64,000 bases of DNA, taken from NCBI RefSeq assembly GCF_000702665.1, contig NZ_JNJA01000002.1, positions 248,001-312,000 of the forward strand, given 5' to 3'. Under the pieces are notes generated by a model. It was not told the DNA's origin. It was given only the letters and a program-made list of their open reading frames with translations, and searched no databases. The translations under genes were made by a program, and so were the position numbers. Below are positions 25,943 to 34,014 of the stretch, in pieces. The first letter of the stretch is position 1; each line of letters starts with the position of its first letter. The DNA comes from Solidesulfovibrio alcoholivorans DSM 5433. Its GTDB lineage: Bacteria > Desulfobacterota > Desulfovibrionia > Desulfovibrionales > Desulfovibrionaceae.

Positions 25943-26427
25943 GCGACGAACCCTGGCCCAAGCCCGGGGACCCGGCCCCGGGGTTCAGCCTGCCCGACGC
26001 GGCCGGCAAGGCGCATTCGCTGGCCGATTTCAGGGGCCGCTGGCTGGTGCTGTATTTCTATCCCAAGGACCTGACCTCCGGCTGCACCACCGAGGCCGTC
26101 GAGTTCTCCACATTTTTGCCGCGCTTCGCCGCGCTCGGCGCGGCCGTGGTCGGGGTCAGCCGCGACAAGCCGGCCACCCACGCCAAATTCATCGACACGC
26201 ACGCGCTGACGGTCCTTTTGCTCTCCGATCCCGGGCTCGTTGCCCACAACGCCTACGGGGCCTGGCGGATGAAGAAGATGTACGGCAAGGAGGCCATGGG
26301 CACGGTGCGCTCCACGTTCCTTATCGACCCCGAGGGCGTCGTGCGCCAGGTTTGGCCCAAGGTGGCCAAGGCGGCGGGGCACGCCGAGGCAGTGCTTTCC
26401 GCCCTGACCTCCCTGGCGGGAGGCTGA
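25939..26427 (+). CDS. bcp: Thiol peroxidase of the Bcp/PrxQ family, apparently 1-Cys
   Basis: A 162-residue AhpC/TSA-fold peroxiredoxin that reduces hydroperoxides. The peroxidatic Cys49 lies in DLTSGCTTEAVEF, and FYPKD precedes it as in Bcp. Most Bcp proteins have a resolving Cys five residues later (GCTxxAC); here that position is Val and no other Cys is visible, so it should work as a 1-Cys enzyme needing an outside thiol. SxFLIDPEGVVRQVW closes the fold. No signal peptide, so cytoplasmic. The start overlaps the transglycosylase stop by 4 bp. Confidence 0.9.
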   Translation: MSDEPWPKPGDPAPGFSLPDAAGKAHSLADFRGRWLVLYFYPKDLTSGCTTEAVEFSTFLPRFAALGAAVVGVSRDKPATHAKFIDTHALTVLLLSDPGLVAHNAYGAWRMKKMYGKEAMGTVRSTFLIDPEGVVRQVWPKVAKAAGHAEAVLSALTSLAGG

Positions 26428-26433
26428 CGGTCC

Positions 26434-27423
26434 ATGACTCTCGCCGTCACGCGCCTGCAATCCGGCGGGCTTGTCGCCACCTACCAGTGCCAGAGCGCCT
26501 GTCCGCATTGCCTCTATCGCGGCGGGCCGTCCCGCGCGCCGGAATACATCGACCAGGCCACGGCCGCGGCGCTTTTCGCCAAGGCCCTGTCCCTGGGCGC
26601 GACGGCCATGCACGTGGGCGGCGGCGAACCGCTGGTCGATCCGTTCTCCCTGGCCGGCGTGCTGGCGGCGGCGGAGGAGACGGGCATGCCCATCGAGTAC
26701 GTGGAAACCAGCGGCTCGTGGTTTGACGACATGGACGAAGCGGTCGGGCTGCTCACCGAACTGCGCGGCATGGGACTCACCCGGCTGCTCGTGTCCATAA
26801 GCCCCATGCACAACGGCTTCGTGCCCCTCAAAAAGACCTTGGGCACCATCGAGGCGGCCCGGATCGCGGGCGTGGACGTCTTTCCCTGGCAGGAACATTT
26901 CCTCAAGGACCTCCGCGCGTTCGACCCGGAGACGACCCATCCTTTCGCCGAATACCTGCGCCATTTCGGCCCGGACTATCCGGCGCGCATTCTCGAGCGC
27001 GCCTGGATCCACCTGGGAGGGCGGGCCTTCGATCTGTTCGCGCCGGCGCTCGGCCGCCGGCCCGTGGAGGAAGTGCTGGCCGGCGCGTCCGCCGACTGCC
27101 GCGGCGAGCTCACCGACGCCAGCCATTTCCACATGGACCTCTACGGCGACTACGTGCCCGGGCTGTGCTCGGGTCTGGCCATCCGCGCCATGGACCTCGG
27201 CGGCCCGCTCGACCCCGAGCTGTACCCGATCCTCTCCACCCTGGCCGAATCCGGCATCCGCGGCCTCTACGACTACGCCGCCCATCTCGAGGATTTCACG
27301 GCCAGCCCCGCCGGCTACGTCAACAAGTGCGAACTGTGCCAGGACATCCGCCGGCATCTGTCCGAGCGCGGCTGGTTCGAATCCACGGAACTGGCCCCGG
27401 CGGAATTTTACGCCACGCTCTAG
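26434..27423 (+). CDS. Radical SAM protein of unknown specificity
   Basis: A 329-residue radical SAM enzyme. Cys19, Cys23 and Cys26 (CQSACPHC) form the CxxxCxxC site that binds the [4Fe-4S] cluster and S-adenosylmethionine. GGGEPLVDPF is the SAM-binding GGE motif. A second Cys pair near the C-terminus (NKCELCQDIR) may bind an auxiliary cluster or zinc. It follows the peroxiredoxin gene by 6 bases, so the transglycosylase, peroxiredoxin and radical SAM genes look like one operon, although no shared pathway is obvious. The substrate is unknown. Confidence 0.82.
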   Translation: MTLAVTRLQSGGLVATYQCQSACPHCLYRGGPSRAPEYIDQATAAALFAKALSLGATAMHVGGGEPLVDPFSLAGVLAAAEETGMPIEYVETSGSWFDDMDEAVGLLTELRGMGLTRLLVSISPMHNGFVPLKKTLGTIEAARIAGVDVFPWQEHFLKDLRAFDPETTHPFAEYLRHFGPDYPARILERAWIHLGGRAFDLFAPALGRRPVEEVLAGASADCRGELTDASHFHMDLYGDYVPGLCSGLAIRAMDLGGPLDPELYPILSTLAESGIRGLYDYAAHLEDFTASPAGYVNKCELCQDIRRHLSERGWFESTELAPAEFYATL

Positions 27424-27466
27424 CCTTTTCTTTCCGTAAGCCTCCACGGCGTTTCGCGCTTCTTCC

Positions 27467-27496
27467 TTGACACGCTCTGGCTGCGCCATGGATACG
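27467..27496 (+). promoter_or_regulatory. Candidate sigma-70 promoter for the metallophosphoesterase gene
   Basis: TTGACA (27467-27472), an 18-base spacer and GATACG (27491-27496). The -35 is perfect and the -10 is weak. The predicted transcript starts about 45 bases before the ATG at 27547. Confidence 0.4.
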
Positions 27497-27546
27497 TGGG
27501 CGACGTACTCGCATATGTCCGGGCTGCGCCCGGGAGGGAAGGCCGT

Positions 27547-28869
27547 ATGGCGCTTGCTGGCAACGCGTCCACGTTTCTCCTTTTTTCCGACGTGCACTTC
27601 GATCCTTTCGCCGACCCGTCCCTGGCGCAGGCCCTGGCGGCCGCGGACGTTTCCGCCTGGAAGGGCATCCTTTCCTCTTCGAGCCAAACCGCCTACGCGG
27701 CCTACGGCAGCGACAGCAACTACGCCCTGTTCGAATCCGCCCTTGATGACATGGCCGCAAGGGCCGGCGGCGTCTCCCTGATCCTCTATCCCGGCGACAT
27801 CCTGGGCCACGATTTCCCGGAGGACTACGCAACGCTCACCGGCGACACGAGCCAGGCCGGCCTCGACGCCTTCGCGCAAAAGACCGTGCAGTTTTTCGTC
27901 AGCGAAGTGGACGCCCGCTTCCCGAACGCCACGGTGCTCGTGGCCGACGGCAACTGCGACACCGACAACATGCTCGGCAGCATCGGCGCGCGCCCCGGCG
28001 ACGCCTACCTGGCGAACTCGGCCCCCGTCATCGCCCAGGCCTTTTTCAACAACGACGCGGATCGGGCGGCCTTCGCGACCAGCTACGCCATGGGCGGCTA
28101 TTACGCCGTGGAGACCGACGGCCCGACAGGGATCAAGTACGTCGTGCTCAACGACAACCTCTGGATCACCGAATACGACGATCCCGGCCCGGGATTGGTG
28201 GAACTGGCCTGGTTTTCCTCGCAGCTCGCCGATTCCGCGCGGGATTTCCAGAAAGTCTGGGTGGTCGGCCACATTCCGGTCGGCGCGGCCGACGGCAGCG
28301 TGGCCGAAACCTACGGCCAGACCGGGCAGATGACCTACTCGGGCATGCTGGAGGACGGCTTCAACAACGCCTTCACGGCCTTGGAACTGGCCTATGACGG
28401 CACCATCGCCGCCACCTTCACCGGGCATACGCACAACGACGATTTCCGGCTCATCACCGCCGTGGACGGCTCGGGCGCGGCAAACCTCATCCGCATCGCC
28501 CCTTCGATTTCCCCGGTGTTCGGCAACAATCCCGGCTATCAGATTTACACTTACGATACCGGGACCTCTGCCCTGCTCGATGAGACGACCTACACCCTCG
28601 ATCTCCAGTCGAGCGCGCCCGAGTGGAGCAAGGAATACGACTACGTCGAGACGTACGGCCAAAGCCTGGCCACGCCCCAGGAATGGCAGGCTGTGTACGG
28701 CGAAATCCTGACCGATCCGCTTCTCCAGTCCGCCTACTTCGATTTCATGAACCAGGGCGCGACGAGCCAAAGCGCGGTCACGGCCGCGAATACGCCGGTC
28801 TACCTGCTCGCGCCGGGCTTCACCACGCCGGCTTCCTTCAATGCCGCCGCCGCGTTGCTGGCGGGGTAG
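27547..28869 (+). CDS. Calcineurin-like metallophosphoesterase, acid-sphingomyelinase-like
   Basis: A 440-residue metallophosphoesterase. The metal-binding blocks appear in order: Asp15-Val-His17 (FSDVHFD), YPGDILGHD, VADGNCDTDN (Cys replaces the His usual in GNH), VVGHIPVG and FTGHTHNDDF. The layout and length resemble acid-sphingomyelinase-like phosphodiesterases, which hydrolyse phosphodiester or phosphoanhydride bonds with two metal ions. No N-terminal signal peptide is visible, which is unusual for this group, so it is either cytoplasmic or exported another way. The ATG at 27547 follows GGGAGGG. A longer in-frame start at 27496 would overlap the predicted promoter. A GC-rich hairpin repeat follows the stop. 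Confidence 0.78.
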   Translation: MALAGNASTFLLFSDVHFDPFADPSLAQALAAADVSAWKGILSSSSQTAYAAYGSDSNYALFESALDDMAARAGGVSLILYPGDILGHDFPEDYATLTGDTSQAGLDAFAQKTVQFFVSEVDARFPNATVLVADGNCDTDNMLGSIGARPGDAYLANSAPVIAQAFFNNDADRAAFATSYAMGGYYAVETDGPTGIKYVVLNDNLWITEYDDPGPGLVELAWFSSQLADSARDFQKVWVVGHIPVGAADGSVAETYGQTGQMTYSGMLEDGFNNAFTALELAYDGTIAATFTGHTHNDDFRLITAVDGSGAANLIRIAPSISPVFGNNPGYQIYTYDTGTSALLDETTYTLDLQSSAPEWSKEYDYVETYGQSLATPQEWQAVYGEILTDPLLQSAYFDFMNQGATSQSAVTAANTPVYLLAPGFTTPASFNAAAALLAG

Positions 28870-28916
28870 GAGGGGGGTGTGAGTGTGAGAGGGGGAGGTG
28901 TGAGAAAGTGGGGGGA

Positions 28917-28970
28917 GATGCCTCCGGCGGCCAGGAGGGGCTAAGGCCCCTCCTGGATCTCCCAAGAGGT
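28917..28970 (+). repeat. GC-rich intergenic hairpin repeat, single copy between convergent genes
   Basis: GATGCCTCCGGCGGCC leads into arms CCAGGAGGGG (28931-28940) and CCCCTCCTGG (28947-28956), followed by ATCTCCC. It lies after the metallophosphoesterase stop and may end its transcript. The arms are identical to those at 2509 and 52433. Confidence 0.8.
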
Positions 28971-28999
28971 GGAGAGCGGGTGCTGCTTCGCGGGGAGCG

Positions 29000-30700
29000 C
29001 TAGGCGGTCTTTTCCTTTTTCCAGTACGGATGGGCGAGGTCCTCGAAGGCCGAAAGCGCGGCGGTCGAGCCGTCGCCCACGGCCGTGACGATCTGGCGCG
29101 CGCCGCCCGTCACGTCGCCCGCGGCGTAGATGCGCGGAATCGACGTGCGCTTTGCCCGGTCCGTCTTGATGAAGCCGTCGGCGTCGAGCGTCAGCCCCAG
29201 TTCCTCGGCGATCTCCGTGTTGGGCGTAAGGCCGATGGCCACGAACACCGCGTCGGTCGCAACGACCTGCTCGGTCTCGTCCACGGCGTTTTTGACCTTG
29301 ACGCCCGTCACCTTGTTGTCCTCGCCCAGGATCTCCACGACCACGGCGTTTAAAAGCGTCTTGACGCCTTCCTTGGCCACGGCGTCCACAAGGTGTTTCT
29401 CGGCCCGGAACTCCCCGCGGCGGTGGATCACCGTCACGTCCACGCCGAGGTTTTTGAGGTGCAGCGCGTCGGTGAGCGCCGTGTTGCCGCCGCCGACCAC
29501 CATGGCCTTCTTCTCGCGGTAGAGGTACCCGTCGCAGGTCGAGCAGTAGCTGACGCCGAAGCCGAAATAGCGGTCCTCGCCCGGCACGCCGAGCTTCTTC
29601 CAGGCCGCGCCCGTGGCCAGGATGAGCGCCCGGGCCACGTACACCGCCTTGTCCGTGTAAATCTCGACGTGCTTGCCGACCTTGACCTCCTCGATGCCCT
29701 CGCCCTCGTGCACGTCGGCATAGGCGCGCGCCTGTTTGGCGATCATCTCCATGAGCTGCTTGCCCGGCACGTTGGCGAACCCCGGGTAGTTCTCCACCAC
29801 GGGCGTGAGCGCCACCTGGCCGCCGATGACGTTTTTCTCGAGCACCACCGCCGATAGCCCGCTGCGCACCGCGTACATCGCCGCCGTCAACCCCGCCGGC
29901 CCGGCCCCGGCCACGACCACATCCACTTCCTGGACGTCCAGGCCATCCTGCGCGCTCATGCCCATGCCGCGCTGCTGCGCCAGGAATTCCTCGGCACTCT
30001 TGAGCGTCACGAGCTCCACCACGAAGCGCTCCTCGGGCAAGAGCCCGAGCATCTGGAAATCGTCGTTGACGAAGGTGTGGGGCACCGAGCCCACCTGGAA
30101 CTTCGCGGCCAGCTCGGTATGCTGGGAAATGTCCACACAGGCCGCCGACACGAGGTCCGGCCGCTCGATGGCACAGTGGAAGGCATGGCTCACCTGGCCG
30201 GGGCAATACGGACAGGACGGGCTGACGAACACCTTGACGTCGCGCTTCTCGTCGAGCTCCCCGAGCAGTTGCCGCGAAATCTGCCCCAGCCCGCTCTTGC
30301 CCACGGACAAACGCATGATCGTCTCGATCAGCGTGCGCGCTTCTTCCCCGAGCGGCGCGCCCAGGTAGCGGATGCGGTAACGGTCCGGAGCCAGCAGCAA
30401 CGTCGGCGAAAAATCCACGCCATAGAGCTTGGCCACGTCGCCGTCCAACGGTTCGGAACGCACCGTGATCTTTGGCGTCAGTTCCGCAAGTTCCCGGCAC
30501 AATGATTCCATGAACGTGTTGTATGGCACATTCCGCTTGGGATCGGTAAAAACGACAAGCTCGACCGGCTCCTGCATCGGTTCGAAAAATTTGGTCAATT
30601 CCGCAAGGTTGTCTTCGGGGATCAGGCGCTTGGGCTTCTGCTCTTCCGCCTTGTTCGCATCCTTGGACTTTTTGTTCTTGTCACTGCCGAAAAGGGCCAT
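29000..30700 (-). CDS. AhpF-like disulfide reductase (thioredoxin-like module fused to thioredoxin reductase)
   Basis: A 566-residue flavoprotein. An N-terminal charged stretch (residues 1-30) precedes two thioredoxin folds; only the second has an active CxxC (Cys163-Cys166 in SPSCPYCPG). The C-terminal half is a thioredoxin-reductase domain with FAD motif GAGPAG (265-270), redox pair Cys386-Cys389 (YCSTCDG), NAD(P)H motif VVGGGNTA and the AAGDV FAD segment. This layout is that of AhpF, which passes electrons from NAD(P)H to the peroxidase AhpC. No ahpC is next to it, so the partner is unknown. The ATG at 30700 has AAGGAG upstream and gives MALFGSDKN; a longer start at 30754 is less likely. 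Confidence 0.87.
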   Translation of the reverse strand: MALFGSDKNKKSKDANKAEEQKPKRLIPEDNLAELTKFFEPMQEPVELVVFTDPKRNVPYNTFMESLCRELAELTPKITVRSEPLDGDVAKLYGVDFSPTLLLAPDRYRIRYLGAPLGEEARTLIETIMRLSVGKSGLGQISRQLLGELDEKRDVKVFVSPSCPYCPGQVSHAFHCAIERPDLVSAACVDISQHTELAAKFQVGSVPHTFVNDDFQMLGLLPEERFVVELVTLKSAEEFLAQQRGMGMSAQDGLDVQEVDVVVAGAGPAGLTAAMYAVRSGLSAVVLEKNVIGGQVALTPVVENYPGFANVPGKQLMEMIAKQARAYADVHEGEGIEEVKVGKHVEIYTDKAVYVARALILATGAAWKKLGVPGEDRYFGFGVSYCSTCDGYLYREKKAMVVGGGNTALTDALHLKNLGVDVTVIHRRGEFRAEKHLVDAVAKEGVKTLLNAVVVEILGEDNKVTGVKVKNAVDETEQVVATDAVFVAIGLTPNTEIAEELGLTLDADGFIKTDRAKRTSIPRIYAAGDVTGGARQIVTAVGDGSTAALSAFEDLAHPYWKKEKTA

Positions 30701-30890
30701 GATGGCGCTCCTTGAATTCGTTTCCCGGACAGGGTCGTCCATTGTGTAGCCCAAGGCGCACCGCAGCGCAAACCATGCGGGTGCCGCCGCTGCGATTTCC
30801 CTTGCCGGGCGGGGAAAAAAGATTAGAACAAATGACAGGGAACCAGGGAGTCCGGTCCGGGGGGGCCGGAAAAGTCAGGGGGAGACAGCC

Positions 30891-31010
30891 ATGAAAGATG
30901 CGCTCATCGCAGCCGCATTGGTCTTTTTCGCCGCCATCATGCTTTTGTTCCCGTCCGCATGGGAACCCGTCACCGACGCCGAAGCCAGATTGCTCGACGA
31001 GGAGAAGTAA
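30891..31010 (+). CDS. 39-residue single-span membrane peptide
   Basis: A short gene with a strong ribosome-binding site (AGGGGGAGA before the ATG). The product begins MKDALIAAALVFFAAIMLLF, one hydrophobic helix, and ends with an acidic tail (WEPVTDAEARLLDEEK). It lies upstream of and divergent from the AhpF-like gene. No family was recognised. Support comes from the good start site, the clear helix and a normal charge pattern, but the length makes it uncertain. A composite repeat begins about 30 bases after its stop. Confidence 0.6.
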   Translation: MKDALIAAALVFFAAIMLLFPSAWEPVTDAEARLLDEEK

Positions 31011-31042
31011 GGGAAAGGGACAGGGCAGGGGCAGGGGAGAAG

Positions 31043-31482
31043 ACGCCTCCGGCGGCCGGGACGCTGTCCCGGACCCTGCTGGGGCTCTGCCCCAGACCCC
31101 GCCGGGGGGAGTCACTCCCCCCGGTCCCCCCGTTCGGTGTCGTGGCGCGGGACGGGCTACGGGCACCGGGAGGGCGGGGGGAGGCGGAACGAAGATGGGG
31201 CCGGAATTTTCCCTGCCGCTGCCGCCGCTTGCGCGGCAGGCTCGGCAGGAAAAATTCCGGCCCCAGGCCGTCGCCCCTTGCGGGGCGAATTCTTTGGAAT
31301 TTTGCGTCGAAAGCCTCTGAAGACAAAAAAACTTAAAGGAAGTTTCCCAAAATGCGGCGCTTCGCCGCTGGCGCCCACAGACCCCGACGCACCGCGCACC
31401 GACCGTCTCGCCATCCGCTTGCCGATCCCCCGCCCAGGGGGGACCGGGGGGGATGATCCCCCCCGACCTCCGGAGGCATCTT
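31043..31482. repeat. Longest composite intergenic repeat (about 440 bp)
   Basis: On the plus strand it opens with GCCTCCGGCGGCC followed by three stacked hairpins (GGGAC-GCT-GTCCC, CTGGGGCTCTGCCCCAG, GGGGGGAGTCACTCCCCCC). An inverted repeat pairs 31197-31218 with 31243-31264 at 21 of 22 positions. Read on the minus strand from 31482, the order is terminal hairpin (GATGCCTCCGGAGG, C7/G7 arms), a 58-bp segment (31432-31375) shared with 23341-23398, and the core hairpin GCGGCGAAGCGCCGC (31354-31368) followed by GGGAAACTTCC and a T-run. It fills the gap between the small membrane peptide and the cytochrome b gene; no gene was found in it. Confidence 0.8.
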
Positions 31483-31506
31483 CCCGTCTTTCCTCCTCAG
31501 TCCCCC

Positions 31507-32160
31507 CTATGCTGTCCGCTTTTCCCAGTCTTCCGGCACGTCGGCCTTTTCCTCTTCCCAGCCCGTGATCATGGCGCGGACGTGGGCGAAGGGGGTATGG
31601 CCGGTGGTGGTCATGTAGATATGCACCACGAGGAAGATGAGGATGGCGAATGCGCCGATGAGGTGGGCGAGCGCCACGGCGGAGAGGCTTAAGCCCCCCA
31701 GTCCCAGTCCGGTCCAGTCGTTGTAGACGTAGTAGAGCAGCCCGGTGACCATCATGAACGGGAGCAGGATGGCGGCCAGGGCCAGGTAGGTCAGGCGCTG
31801 GAGCGGGTTGTGTTTGGCGTCGGGGGTCTTGGGGCAGGGGTGTGGCCAGCCCATGAAGATGCCGTAGGCGTAAAAGCGCATGACCTCGAACATCTTTTTG
31901 GTGGTGGGTACGTATTGCTTCCATTCCCCGGTGGTGGCGACCCAGAAGACGAAGAAGGCGAAGGCGATGAGCCAGGCGACGCCGACCCAGGCATGGACGG
32001 TCACGGCCCGCTTGTAGCCGAGCAGGGTGAAGGAACCGTGGACTTCGAAGCCCGTGACGAGGAGGCAGACGATGAGCGCCGCCTGGAGCCAGTGCCAGAA
32101 GCGTTCGTAGCGGGTGTAAAGGTAGAACATGCTCATTTTTCCGTTGGGTTGGTCGCTCAT
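31507..32160 (-). CDS. Cytochrome b561-family membrane subunit, partner of the multiheme cytochrome
   Basis: A 217-residue integral membrane protein with about four hydrophobic helices (WLQAALIVCLLVTGFEV, AWVGVAWLIAFAFFVFWVA, LALAAILLPFMMVTGLLYYV, LIGAFAILIFLVVHIYM). Conserved His residues in ERFWHWL, VTVHAWVG, LAHLIG and VVHIYM could hold two b hemes, as in hydrogenase or thiosulfate-reductase cytochrome b subunits. It overlaps the multiheme cytochrome gene by 4 bp (ATGA), so the pair probably forms a quinol-linked complex. GAGGAGG lies upstream of the start. Confidence 0.87.
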   Translation of the reverse strand: MSDQPNGKMSMFYLYTRYERFWHWLQAALIVCLLVTGFEVHGSFTLLGYKRAVTVHAWVGVAWLIAFAFFVFWVATTGEWKQYVPTTKKMFEVMRFYAYGIFMGWPHPCPKTPDAKHNPLQRLTYLALAAILLPFMMVTGLLYYVYNDWTGLGLGGLSLSAVALAHLIGAFAILIFLVVHIYMTTTGHTPFAHVRAMITGWEEEKADVPEDWEKRTA

Positions 32161-33821
32161 TGTCCATTCCTCCTCTTGCGGGAAATCAGGCGCACGAGGC
32201 CGTGGCCGCACACGATGACGAAGGCCGCGCCCACGCCGAACCAGCCCACTGAGGTGACGGCGGCGTGCACGTCGCGTCCGGGGATGTAGACGCCGGGCAG
32301 GCCCTTGAGGCGTCCTTCCACGGCGTGGCACTGCTCGCAGGGCACCACCTTGTCCTTGGGTGCGACCATGTGGGTGATGGGGAAGAAGTATTCGGTTTCG
32401 ACGAAACCGACCTCGCCTGAAAACGGCAGGTCCACGTACTGCATGCCGGCGGTGACGGCGGCCTTCCAGTCGTAGCCGGTCCAGTAGGCGGTGGGATCCT
32501 TGGGTCCGAACAGGTGCGGAATGACCAGGGTGGCGCTGACCGGATCGAAGGGTTGTTTCCCGGTGTGGCGCTTGAAGGGCATGATGCGGGCGTGGGGATC
32601 GTCCGGCGCGCCCGCGGGCTTGTTGACGGATACCATGTGCGTCGGGTCCAGGGTGTCTGTGACGAGCATGTTGCTCATGGCCCCGTTGAACCAATAATAG
32701 GTCGGGACGACGTTTTTCTCCCAGACGAAGTCGCCCTTCTTGGTGTCGTAGACGGGCTTGCCGTAGGGACCTTCCTTCTTGAAGGGTTTGCCTTCGGCGT
32801 TCATCTTGCCGGCGGTGGACCAGTCCCAGGACATCTTGGTCGGCAGCACGCGTGCGAATTCGGGGATGTGGCAGGACTGGCAGGCGACCTTGTCGGTGTG
32901 GTCGTTGGCCTTGGCGTCCTTTTTGTGGGGCTTGGGGCCATGGCAGGATTCGCAGGCGATCTTGGAGGCCAGGTCCGCCTCGGTGAGGCTGATGCGTTCG
33001 GGTGCGGCCGGCGAGGTGTAGAGGCGGCCGGCGATCTGGTGTTCCTTGGTGGTATGACAGCGCTGGCAGGTGAAATTGAGGCCCTCGGTGTCCATGTGCA
33101 CATCCAGGGACTTTTTGGGCATGCCCATGGAACTGTCGAGGTCGCCGTGCTTCACGCCGTCGCCACCGCCGCCGTAGAAGTGGCAGGCGCCGCAGTTGAG
33201 GCGGTCGGGGCGGCCGACCTTGCCCACGATGGTCTTGTAGTCCGGGGGCAGATAGGTGACGCCGTCTTCCGGAAACAAGGTGGGTTCCGTGACCGGGTAG
33301 CCGGCCTTGGTGGGGAACTTCTTATAGGTGTGCGTGGTGTCGTGGCACACCAGGCAGTCGATGCGGTCGTTGGAGGAGAAGTCGAAGTTCTTGTCCTTCC
33401 AGCCGTAGCCGATGTGGCAGGAGGTACAGCGCGGCTCGTTGGAGGGCACGGCGATGCAGAAGTTGTTGATGGTCTTGCCGTATTTGCCCATGGACTTGCC
33501 GTCGCCGCAGGTGGGGCAGATCCAGGTCCAGTGGATGGAGTGGTGGATCTGGTCGGCGGCCAGGTCGTGGCAGGACAGGCAGGCTGCCGTGACGTCCTCG
33601 GGTTTGGCGAAGTCCTTTTTGAGCGCGTCGAATTTCGAGTGGTCGGCCGTGGTCCAGCGCGCACCCGGGGCGGAGACGGCACTGCGGGCGAGTTTGCGTC
33701 CCGGGGCCTTGTCGGGTTCTTCTTCGGCCGCGGGCAGCAGGGCCGGCAGGCCGCACAGGACGGCCATGGCCAACAGGGCCAGGGTGCCGATGATCGTGCG
33801 TGGTCGCGTGAGCTGTCGCAT
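32157..33821 (-). CDS. Multiheme cytochrome c of the octaheme tetrathionate reductase (Otr) family
   Basis: A 554-residue exported cytochrome with a signal peptide (GTLALLAMAVLCGLPALLP). Heme sites in order: CLSCH, CPTC-GDG-K, CTSCH, CLVCH, CGACH, CQRCH, CESCH, CQSCH and, near the C-terminus, CEQCH. The second (Cys102, Cys105) lacks the usual His and has Lys109 instead, in line with the lysine-ligated catalytic heme known for Otr. Otr reduces tetrathionate, nitrite and hydroxylamine in vitro. The ninth site and a C-terminal membrane helix (VGWFGVGAAFVIVCGHGL) go beyond the classic octaheme soluble enzyme. The ATG at 33821 follows GAGGAGGG. It is co-transcribed with the cytochrome b gene. Confidence 0.87.
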   Translation of the reverse strand: MRQLTRPRTIIGTLALLAMAVLCGLPALLPAAEEEPDKAPGRKLARSAVSAPGARWTTADHSKFDALKKDFAKPEDVTAACLSCHDLAADQIHHSIHWTWICPTCGDGKSMGKYGKTINNFCIAVPSNEPRCTSCHIGYGWKDKNFDFSSNDRIDCLVCHDTTHTYKKFPTKAGYPVTEPTLFPEDGVTYLPPDYKTIVGKVGRPDRLNCGACHFYGGGGDGVKHGDLDSSMGMPKKSLDVHMDTEGLNFTCQRCHTTKEHQIAGRLYTSPAAPERISLTEADLASKIACESCHGPKPHKKDAKANDHTDKVACQSCHIPEFARVLPTKMSWDWSTAGKMNAEGKPFKKEGPYGKPVYDTKKGDFVWEKNVVPTYYWFNGAMSNMLVTDTLDPTHMVSVNKPAGAPDDPHARIMPFKRHTGKQPFDPVSATLVIPHLFGPKDPTAYWTGYDWKAAVTAGMQYVDLPFSGEVGFVETEYFFPITHMVAPKDKVVPCEQCHAVEGRLKGLPGVYIPGRDVHAAVTSVGWFGVGAAFVIVCGHGLVRLISRKRRNGQ

Positions 33822-34014
33822 GTTCCCTCCTCGCTTCCCGGCCGGCGTGGCTGCCGGACGGGCGGACGCGCCGCCCGCGAACGGCGGCGCGTCCTTGTTT
33901 CGTGAACAAAAGCACAGAGTATGCCAGGACACGGATGGAGGCCAACCCATAGCATGGATTGAAATGTTTGGGGAATAGTTTGGCGGGACAGGAGGTGGGA
34001 ATAATATCCCTGGC

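Noticed and set aside
27547..28869. Type I secretion of the metallophosphoesterase
   Set aside because: It lacks a signal peptide, but no glycine-aspartate nonapeptide repeats or adjacent type I exporter genes are visible, so this route is not supported.
25861..28965. A 1034-codon open frame on the minus strand
   Set aside because: It is antisense to the peroxiredoxin, radical SAM and metallophosphoesterase genes and has low-complexity composition without motifs.
33894..33909. TTGTT-N5-AACAA inverted repeat upstream of the multiheme cytochrome as an FNR/CRP or Rex site
   Set aside because: Arm length and spacing do not match the FNR/CRP or Rex consensus, and 5-base arms are expected by chance.
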